DNA of 11,483 nt from Isohypsibius dastychi (taxonomy: Eukaryota > Tardigrada > Eutardigrada > Parachela > Isohypsibiidae): assembly GCA_034696485.1 (NCBI GenBank), contig JAQIWT010001293.1, forward strand, positions 1 to 11,483. Direction: 5' to 3'. Each line of letters begins with the position of its first letter. Within the stretch, counting starts at the first letter, position 1. Below, one piece after another: positions 1 to 7,766 of this stretch. The notes beneath the pieces are model-generated. The model did no database searches and had not been told where the DNA came from. It saw nothing but the letters and a program-made list of their open reading frames with translations. A program made the position numbers and the translations under genes.

Positions 1-105
1 TTCTGTTTTTGTATCTCAATGTAAAAGTTCTATTCAGCTCATGTGATATACCTGAAAGTACTAATGAAGACATATCTTGGAACGTAACGTTATGTAATGT
101 CGCAG
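1..105 (+). other. Probable intron end (or 5' flank) before the first exon
   Basis: This stretch is AT-rich and ends in a usable splice acceptor (TCGCAG, 100-105). A branch-point-like TACTAAT lies at 58-64. Both suggest the end of an intron of a gene that begins left of the window. An ATG at 97-99 is in frame with the following exon, so these bases could instead be 5' flank with translation starting at 97. The sequence alone does not decide between the two. Confidence 0.4.
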
Positions 106-1626
106 ATAGACCTGCACTTTCAACCAGCATGCGAGCCTGCTTCTTTCGGGAAGAGGATGAAGGCCTATTCGGCGCATCTGTACGCGGAATACCCCTATCA
201 CTGCGTATCGTACCTGATACTGGGCTTGATATACTTTGGCCCTCCTACTCTTGATGTGATGTTGCGTGTTGGTCAGTTTGTTCTGGCTTCGCATATATTC
301 CAGTTGTTGATGTACATCGGCTTGTTCACTTTGTTTTGTTTGATCTGGATTAACTGGGATGAATATCAAGAGCGGTATGAGAGCTGGTTTTCGTCAAACG
401 TCGACGACGTGCTAGGCTCTCTGAGTCATCACGACGATGGTTTGCAGAAGATCGATTGCTCGTCTGCAGAACAAGAGTCAGGCAAGTCCAAACTAACACG
501 ATATGCATGCACAACATCTATCATTATGGTTTAAACTCGTCATGTTGGTTTATAATAGTGACGGATCAAGATCCTGTCATCCAAGAAACGGCCGGAGATT
601 TTGCTGTGCAGGTTGCTGATGGCAAAGATATCGGGATAGCCTCAAAAAAGAGATCGGCCAAATGTGATGGAGGCATGTTTCATGAGGGCCCCTCGATGTC
701 TGGTACATACTTCCTCCCAGCTTCTACTAAGAGAATTCTTGCTGAAACATTCCTCTAGATCTTACTGAAAACGATACAACGCCTCTCCCAGTAGACCAGG
801 TTTTATCCGCTCCCACTTTCGGTGAAGTCATTAATACGGTCACCCCGGAAAGAGAATCAACCAGCTGGAGTGCATTTGCAACGTCGGACAGAATCACCCG
901 CATACAGGCCGGAGGTCGAACTTACAGCAGCTTTGTCGCATATTCTCCTATGCAGGAAGAAACGAAAACAGGCATGCCAACATTTTCTCAGCTTCCGAAA
1001 ACTCGCTGAGGCCACTGACTCCTTGATATGTGTAAATAGAATCAGAAACATGCATGGCATTTGAAACGAGTGAGATGAATATGGCGGATAAATGGGTGAC
1101 TTTTGATGTTGAGAATTGTGGATCAAAAGTTGAGCCCAACACCGAAGAGCCAGACGATGGCTCGCTCCGACTACCTCAATCTCAGCCGAATGAGATCATA
1201 ACATACATTCGGTACCGTCGACCGGATCCAGGTAACATTTAGCCGGCAATTCCGAACAGTAATTGAACATAAGATTATCCATGACAGACACATCATCTTC
1301 TGACGAATCTGTTGGAGAAAGCATTCCTTATCAACTGGGAGGTCGGTCTTAATTCCATTTGCTGATTTCTTGAAAATTCGTGAATTCCCAGATTTGAACC
1401 GTTCTCGTGAAGAGGTGCCTTTGCCCGATCAAACCGATATCATAAAATCTGAACAGGTGTAAGCCGTGTGACATCTAGCAAAGCTCTGAGTGAAGTCAAC
1501 CGTCATTTTTTTATTGCCTTACAGAATGTCGAATTTGACAGCTCTGGTAGAAATCCAAGCAGAAGTCGAAGAAGAGATGCAAATCTGCGCAGGTTATCGC
1601 AGCCGCCCTGCGTTTGCTCTGCATGA
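106..1626 (+). CDS. Unrecognised multi-exon membrane protein with acidic Ser-rich tail (5' end uncertain)
   Basis: I do not recognise this protein. Proposed exons are 106-481, 559-702, 759 to about 1006, 1046-1231, 1288-1341, 1392-1456 and 1525-1626 (stop TGA 1624-1626). Phases agree at every junction except the third to the fourth. The first exon encodes a basic/aromatic lead-in and then two hydrophobic stretches: about 202-260 (start HCVSYLILGLIYF) and about 270-350 (including HIFQLLMYIGLFTLFCLIWI). These are followed by an acidic region (NVDDVLGSL). Later exons encode a polar, acidic and Ser/Thr-rich tail (for example DTSSSDESVGES), ending in an Arg-rich segment (SRSRRRDANLRR) and CVCSA. 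The shape, a membrane hairpin plus a long cytosolic acidic tail, resembles reticulon-homology proteins such as the RETREG/FAM134 ER-phagy receptors. I see no canonical W/F/Y-x-x-L/I/V LIR motif and no strong family signature, so that is only a guess. It is convergent with EFHC2. If 97-99 is the true start, the window holds the whole gene. Confidence 0.6.
482..558 (+). other. Probable GC-AG intron
   Basis: The exon ends TCAG and is followed by GCAAGTCC, the typical sequence of a GC-type donor. The acceptor is TATAATAG, ending at 558. Removing 482-558 joins two phase-1 exon ends (G + TG gives Val) and carries the frame into VTDQDPVIQETAG without a stop. The unspliced frame runs into TAA at 532-534, so splicing here is needed to continue the protein. 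Confidence 0.6.
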
Positions 1627-3237
1627 TACTAATGTTATGATTGTAGAAAGAGCGATGTGTGAACAAAATCTCAGTCGGATAGGAATCGCATCAGTGGGCC
1701 AGTCGTGGTTGGGAATTTTTGATGTACGCCAGAGTCTTTCCTGGTACCGGTGCAACATAAGAGTCTACGAAAATTTTATGGAAATCGGTGTTCCACGTCA
1801 GAAGGTAAACAGAATTGATTCGTTCAAATAATTGATTACGATTGTTTGCTCCGAAAAGGGCCGCCAAACCGTGTACCGCACGACGCATTTACCAATAAGC
1901 AAGATAAGATTACGAGATGTACATAGCCAAAAGTGCCTGCAGCAGACTCCCTCTCGCCGCCTGAAGATTTGTTCACCTGGCAAGTCGTTATTGCTGCGTG
2001 CTAACACCGGCGCAACTAAGCACAGTTTTATAAGCTGGATGGAAGAGCTGAAGTCGAAAGAAAATACCCAGTGAAAGGACTTCAGTCATTAGCTTGCTTT
2101 TGCTTCTCGATTGATACCCATTCCTGGATTTTTTTGATCGATCATTTTTTGGTCTTCAGCTGCTGGTCTCTCTCTTGTAAAAGGTTTTTGCTTCCACACG
2201 GAAAAAACTTTGTTTCCCTGTTTAGTGTAATGTGCAAATATAAAAAGAATTACAATACTTACACAGTATCCTCCAATAATTCTTTCTCAGATGTGCGCTA
2301 CGAAATGCAAATACGAATCGGACAATTATCAGAAATTTTCACTCTCTAATAGTCTAAGAAAACCTTCGGGCGTCCCCCGGCCAGATGCTCGTGGGACATA
2401 TTGCGGAAGGTTGCCGTAGGATCTCAAACTACGAATCTAGCATCAATTCTCTTTCGAATCTTCTTAAGGCATTATGAATTCAAGCCAACAACCAACCATA
2501 CATTCGAAACAAGTTCTGTTGATACGAGTTGTCTAGATTTCTAGATCATCCTTGTTGTCCAAAAAGAACCCGCCCGCATCGCCTTCACTTGAACTTTGAA
2601 TGTTTACCTAAATTCCGATTTTTGACAAACCAAAAAAGCAAAAGCGTTACCAGCATAACACGGAATCTCGGCGCCGATTTCTGCTATCATAATCTCGGCG
2701 CCTCCCAGCCCCCCATAAGATGTAGCTTGACCTGGAATATTCAGACCTCCGCCCAACTGAGGCCTGGTAAATCGACCAATCCCAAATCTGCGTCCTATTC
2801 ACGTTGCAAAACCATCAAAGAACAGTTCCCTCAGGTTTTTGTCATAATCGAGGTGAAAGGACTTTGCAGTCTTCAACCAATCAAAGCCCAGATCTGTAAT
2901 GGAAAAGCTTGACCGTCTGAATACGCCCAAACGCGGAAAAACGTAACTTTCGTAATGGGGTTGAATTTCGCAGGTGGCGTACAAACATAGCGGCTGATTG
3001 GTGCTGATTGCTATACCTGTGGAAATGTTCCATGAAATCTCCCAGGATAAAGACTGGCACTCCTACAATCCCAACGGATTGTATGGATTATATGAAATCA
3101 GTACTAGTAATGACTTAGACGGGACACTACATATGTAATGTTATGTGCAATAATACTATACTGGCATGAGACTGTGTTGGCAGAGAAATATCTTTCTGAA
3201 TCAACAAATAAGTACTGAATTCGTTCAACGATCAGTC
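1627..3237. other. Intergenic region between convergent genes; no gene supported
   Basis: About 1.6 kb lie between the stop codon of the plus-strand gene at 1626 and the stop of EFHC2 at 3238 on the minus strand. The region must contain both 3' UTRs. Open stretches exist at 1490-1831, 1832-2074, 2071-2349 and 2529-2912, but their translations show no domain, no consistent splice signals and biased composition (for example runs of Phe/Ser or Lys from AT-rich DNA), so I do not call them genes. I see no clear AATAAA for either gene and no terminal repeats or transposase fragments. A short direct repeat is listed separately. Confidence 0.6.
2664..2702. repeat. Two direct copies of AATCTCGGCGCC, 27 nt apart, one inside a palindrome
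   Basis: AATCTCGGCGCC occurs at 2664-2675 and again at 2691-2702. The first copy includes the perfect 10-nt palindrome TCGGCGCCGA (2668-2677). The GC-rich copies stand out in AT-rich intergenic DNA. No function can be assigned; the repeat could be a remnant of a dispersed element or chance. Confidence 0.5.
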
Positions 3238-6200
3238 TCAAAAAGCTTCTGGAATATTTCGCAAGTCGCATATGAAACTTTCGTAGTTGATCAGTGGCAC
3301 GGTTATTCCAAAATATTTCTCGTAGTCGTAATCTGGTCCAACCTGAGAGAACAAGTTGATTGAACAAGCGGTCGCTGGATGAAAAATATCCACTCACATT
3401 TTGCGGTATGTCAGTGATCTTTTTTGCAGGGTTCTCAAGCCAATCCAGCTCATGCACCAAACGCCCGTAGCAAACGCTCTGAGTTGCCTGATCTTCCACT
3501 AAATCCAAATACATCTCCATCACCCGATAGTTGACCGGTGCTTGGACGGCCTTCAGACATCTCAGGAACTCTGACCGGCTGACAGAACCAAGACCGTCTG
3601 GGTCAGCTTTTATGAGAGCTTGCCTCAAGTTCCATTTAGTTTCGAAATTTTGTCGACAAAAGTAGTGTTGAATGAGCGATCGAAACAATTCTTTGTAACG
3701 CTCAGCGCTGATATTGTTGAGGCTCTTATGCCGGCGCGCCAGAGTCATGTATTCATGAGGGATCAAACAGTTTTTGGTTGGTGTCACGATGGATTTCCTT
3801 CAATGAATGAACCATAACTCGAACACACAATAATTCTCGGAGTATCATTCATTTACACAAAGCAATCCCAGTTGACGAGACCGCGTGAGTGTTCAACCAG
3901 TGCGGCTAAGGATTCGCTGAGTTCCGATATGACTCCTTGTTTCGGAGAGGGAAGATTATCCCAATAGTGTTTTAGGACACGTCCATAGTCAGCAAAGGGA
4001 AACTACATCCAGTTTTGATATTTCGTTAACTTCATTTGTGATGTCAAAATTTGCTCACCTGATCGCAGTGTTTTTCCATGAATCGAGCCGTGCACTCGTC
4101 GATGTTGGATATGATGAACGTGTGCTCATGAAATGAAAATGTCCCTCCGACATAGAGATGCTGTGGCTGCAGATAGCTAGGCTGGTCCGTGATTGAGTCA
4201 TTCGATATTTTGACGGCATTTTTTTTATGAAAGCGGCCGGGGATCATTCCTGAAAACCGATTACGATGTATGTACGTTCCGGATTAAAGGAAGACAAATA
4301 CCTGGAGGAACGTATTTCTCGAAGATGAAGACACTGTCATCATTCATCCCATACGTCATGATAAAAGTCCGTCCTTTGTTGGTTTTTTCCTCACTTACTA
4401 ACCTCAGATTGAATATCAGTTTCTCTGTGTCATCCTTATCCCTAGGACAAATACCAGAATGAAGCTTCATCAAAACGGGGAAAAAACAGACTTCTTTTCT
4501 AAACTTTCTTCGAGTTCAGTTTCGGAAATACAGCGTTAGTGGTATTGACTTACCATTCAAGGAGAAGATATTTTCGAACATCAAGCCTGGGTGGTTTGGG
4601 GAACAGAGATGCGACATTTCCCAACGAATCTTCTTCTGTGCCATAACCGTTGTAAGGAGGTAAGGATGGCTTTAGCGACGGCACTTCCTCTTTCGGTTCC
4701 TCCACTGAGACTGGATCCTGGTCTGCTCTGAAAAAACGCGTCACAGTGAACGCTCGAAGGAAACGAACGGTTTCACAAGCAAGTAATTTAAGACGTTGTC
4801 ACATAACTCTGCGAAACAATGGAATTAAACGTTTAAGTGTGAAAGAACTTTGTTTGAATTGTTCAGGTTCACCGCTTTGATCACAATTATTTGAAACCTG
4901 ATGTGAGTTTGCGAAAGTTTTACCAAGGTCATATGTTTCTTTGTAGTACCAGCGAGTGAATGCGTCACAGTCGTAAATGAACACTTGGCGTGCCATCACA
5001 TTAATTTCCGTGCCCGTTCTGAAACAAATTATTTGAGCCTTGTATGCCAAATAGTTCGAGTAATATCATACTTGAAATCAACATCTCTGTATATGTCCGC
5101 TGGTTTATCGAACTGGAAACCAAGATGTTATTGATATTCACGACACTCATGTAGTCAATACCTGAGCTTGATCGAATAGTAATCGGGATGTCGACTTATG
5201 TTTAGTGTTATGAGAAATGATGTTCAAGACGGGCCATGGTGTTCCCATATTGACTTTGTCGTAATCCAGGAAATTCTAATGTAAAGTGATGATCATAGAA
5301 GCTGTCACCGTACCACGCTTGAAAAAAATGTTTTACTTTGGCCAGTTTGCAGCGTCTGATGAACGGGTCGAGCTTTTCTTTACCGTACGCCTTTGGGACC
5401 TTGCGTACTATTTCGGTTGTCTCATCACCAAGATAGTGGTGGATGATCAAAAAATGTCGGTCTCCAAACAATTGCTCACGATCATCCCAGAAAGCGTAAA
5501 ATCGAAGCACATATGTATCAAGTTTCAAAAACTTTTCCATGTCGTGATGAATGCTGATATAACGGCGTAGTTTTTGGTTCAGCTTATGCGACTGCCAAAA
5601 AAATTACGTCATCCTGTCTTGAAAAAGTCTTACACGAGCTAACCGAAGCTGCATCCAGAAGGTGTTGGCTCAGAGGTGCGGCGACATCGTCAGCAACTGG
5701 GATCCCCATCTTTTCCAATGAGCGGCGTGTGAACGGGTCAACTTTAAAAATGAAGTGTTTCCGACCGTGTACGGTTATGGACTGGCCAACATTTAGGTCA
5801 CGAATGCTCAGGAAATTGTTAGGATGCTTTTCGGAGGTTACTCGTTGCCGGTTCATGAACTTCCCTGGAATGAATTGGTTCAACCAGATCTCCAGTAATT
5901 CCGCAAAAAGAACTCACCCAGTCGTATTTCCGCCCTGTCATCCTGAAGTTCCATGATCATTACTGTTTCATCCTCCATGAAGAAATGAATTTCAAAATAA
6001 CGTATCCGCATCATTTCCTCTTCGCGGCTTTCAACCGCTCCCTTGCAAAGGTACGATTTTCTTTCTGTATGTACGAGCCCAAGATGTCAAATTCACCTCA
6101 TAGCTGTACGAATAGAATCGTAAAATGACTTTATCCAATGCAACCCATTGTGGCTGTATCGACCCAGTTTGAACAATGGGGAAAACGTTTGTTATCACTT

Positions 6201-6354
6201 TCTCTTGGTTTGGTAGCTCTTTTCCACCAATCCCTGGACGAATGCTCGAGATTGCAGGTTCATTCCCAGAGAAATGCAAATGATGAGATTTATGAAAGTT
6301 GTCTTTTTTGAGCTGCTGATAGTATGCATTTGCAGAACCAATTGGAAAGGTCAT
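3238..6354 (-). CDS. EFHC2: EF-hand domain-containing family member C2 (DM10 protein, axonemal microtubule inner protein)
   Basis: This is a complete gene. Exons on the minus strand are 6354-6097, 6041-5918, 5864-5644, 5591-5337, 5275-5162, 5112-5072, 5018-4924, 4725-4554, 4441-4302, 4249-4059, 4002-3857, 3797-3398 and 3342-3238 (stop TGA). All phases match and the product is 753 residues, like vertebrate EFHC2 (about 750). The start MTFPIG is chosen because NFHKSHH and PGIGG follow at the family's usual spacing; an in-frame ATG at 6393 would add 13 unconserved residues. DM10-1 covers about 70-181 (QWVALDKVILRFY...DPFTRR), DM10-2 about 219-365 (LRFYAFWDD...IYDCDAFTRWYYKE) and DM10-3 about 419-535. 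The linker motif PPYNGYGTEEDS is at 392-403. A C-terminal EF-hand loop, DPDGLGSVSRSE, is at 651-662. Family knowledge: EFHC1/EFHC2 (RIB72 in algae) sit inside ciliary doublet microtubules and support axonemal stability and motility. The least certain junction is 5644/5591, where CTG at 5582 is an alternative exon start. EFHC1 is excluded by the C-terminal extension beyond the third DM10 (HEYMTLAR region). Confidence 0.95.
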
Positions 6355-6682
6355 TCTTATCAAAAACTGTGCGATTTCACTTTCATGTTGCACGTAATGA
6401 CTCCATCACTGCAAAACACGTTGGGTAGATATGTGGAGCGTTGCCATGAAAGTTCAACCATTCAGAAATCCACTTTGTGATGGTGATTGCCTGTGCATTT
6501 CGTGTTGGCCATTGTGGCTGATCAAAGAAACGATCGTGTTGATAACTGAATATCCCTACATCGCGAAATATTCAGTCTGATGGACGGCATCGCTGGTTGT
6601 GCCGAAAATCGCTAAACCAAAGAATTTTCCCTATTTGGTCTCTTGCTTTATCGTATTTTCCGTCGTTGATTAAGCTCAGGAC
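6355..6682. promoter_or_regulatory. Divergent promoter region between EFHC2 and the coiled-coil gene
   Basis: Only 328 bp separate the start codons of two head-to-head genes, so both 5' UTRs and promoters must share this segment unless untranslated exons lie elsewhere. It contains the X-box-like sequence listed below and a looser GTTGGCCAT at 6504-6512. I see no TATA box convincingly placed for either gene. Short open frames on both strands are not supported as genes. Confidence 0.6.
6440..6453. promoter_or_regulatory. X-box (RFX-binding)-like sequence GTTGCCATGAAAGT
   Basis: The left half, GTTGCCAT, matches the conserved half of the ciliary X-box (GTNRCC plus AT spacer) exactly; the right half, GAAAGT, is degenerate against RGNAAC. 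It lies 86 nt upstream of the EFHC2 start codon, within the range typical of X-boxes in ciliary genes. RFX control of axonemal genes is established in animals, but binding here is inference. The GTTGCC hexamer alone occurs several times in the window. Confidence 0.4.
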
Positions 6683-7554
6683 ATGTTCAGAACGAGTTTG
6701 TGTGACATGCACGAGACTGCATCGGCAATCAATCAGCTGCTTGTGGAACTGAAAGCGCAGTCTGACCACACTCTTGTTGATGATCTGAAATCGCATCTAT
6801 CGTATGCTTTCAGTCGACTAGAAAAGCAGACCATTGACTATGAAGATGGGAAACAGAGACTACTGGAAGAACGCTTGAAGGTTACTGTTGAGCAATACTC
6901 CACCCTTTCCAAGGAACATGAGCTTTTGTGTAGCCGATATGACTGCGTATGTGCTTGTTCAAATGATTTTAATTTTAACCTCATCAGTTTTCTAGAACAG
7001 TGTTGTTACAGGATATAGGATACGCAATCAGAAAATGGAAGGAGAATACCGGAGAGTTGGAAAATCAGCTGAAAGCATTATTAAAGAAGAAGGAAAGCAT
7101 ATCCGCTGAAAACAACACCATGACCAGGCGGCTTTTACACCTCGTATCCCACGACGGAATAGACACTGAGAACCAGAGAGCCTATTCTGAAGATCTGGCT
7201 CAAACGATCAGAGATTTGGAAAGCCATCTTTTCCAACGAGAAACCATTCTATCAGAAGCATACGAGGAGCTAGGAAATGTATGTACGAATTCTTGACATT
7301 CATCAGTAAGGGATCGAACTAATTAGATGGTCCCTTTGCAGCTAAAGAAGGATGCTGACTTGGCAAACGAAATTTTGGTTTCAGTGACACAAGAAAGCAG
7401 TTTGACCATAATAAAAATCACCGATATGGAAGCGATACGTGATCATCTGCTGAGTAAGAATGTAATATCGACACATATGATTGAGGGGATGAACACTGAG
7501 CTAAACAGATTGAAGCCAAAGTCGTACGACGATTCACCCGGGAACTATGTTTAA
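6683..7554 (+). CDS. Uncharacterised 247-residue coiled-coil protein, candidate ciliary/flagellar component
   Basis: Three exons, 6683-6946, 7012-7278 and 7342-7554 (stop TAA), join in phase 0. Donors are TGC|GTATGT and AAT|GTATGT; acceptors are GTTACAG and CTTTGCAG. An in-frame TAA just upstream of ATG 6683 supports the start. Residues 1-88 begin MFRTSLCDMHETASAINQLL and are followed by heptad-like Leu/Glu/Lys-rich sequence. Residues 89-177 hold KWKENTGELENQLKALLKKK and, after a break (LVSHDGIDTENQ), another amphipathic stretch (LAQTIRDLESHLFQRETILS). The last 70 residues include LKKDADLANEIL and a short Pro/Asp tail. I see no signal peptide, membrane segment or catalytic motif. It is head-to-head with EFHC2 and 212 bp upstream of ADGB, both axonemal or flagellar genes, which suggests but does not prove a ciliary role. 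I do not recognise a named family. Confidence 0.8.
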
Positions 7555-7766
7555 ATCAGTCAGTTCCTATCATGAGAGCGGAGTGTATTTATGCGACTAA
7601 ATGGGAACAGCATTTATACCATGAAGTTGGTGACCGAATTCGAATTGATAAGGCTGACAAGATCGATTATTTTCGTTCAGCGATGAGTTGCCGTGACGCC
7701 ACTTGTTGGTTCGAAATCAACATCGACAGCCGTGTTCATTTGGCCTAGTTGTTGCTTTGTTGTCGG
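7555..7766 (+). promoter_or_regulatory. Spacer and probable ADGB promoter
   Basis: These 212 bp follow the stop codon of the coiled-coil gene and end at the ADGB start codon. They must hold the upstream gene's 3' UTR and the ADGB promoter and leader. The only site I can point to is GTTGCC at 7687-7692, listed separately. A stop codon, TAG at 7746-7748, is in frame with ADGB and closes off any N-terminal extension in this exon. Confidence 0.5.
7687..7692 (+). promoter_or_regulatory. GTTGCC half-site upstream of ADGB (possible RFX half-site)
   Basis: GTTGCC lies 80 nt before the ADGB ATG, almost the same distance as the X-box-like site before EFHC2. The following sequence (GTGACGCC) does not form a good second half-site. 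A hexamer is expected by chance every few kilobases and also occurs inside exons here, so this is weak evidence of shared control. Confidence 0.25.

Noticed and set aside
1832-2074. 80-codon plus-strand open frame, a possible extra gene
   Set aside because: No domain, no splice signals that link it to anything, and it lies in the 3' flank beyond the stop at 1626.
2529-2912. 127-codon plus-strand open frame
   Set aside because: Composition looks random (many Ser, Lys, Cys), there is no recognisable motif, and it sits in the convergent intergenic region.
3853-3855. In-frame TAA apparently truncating EFHC2 before its C-terminal region
   Set aside because: A GTAAAT donor overlaps this stop; splicing 3857 to 3797 restores the frame in matching phase and yields the conserved HEYMTLAR region and EF-hand.
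5162-5337. Apparent frameshift in the second DM10 domain of EFHC2
   Set aside because: A 61-nt intron (5336-5276; donor AAA|GTAAAA, acceptor CATTAG) resolves it and gives KLAKNFLDYDK...PVLN at the family's spacing.
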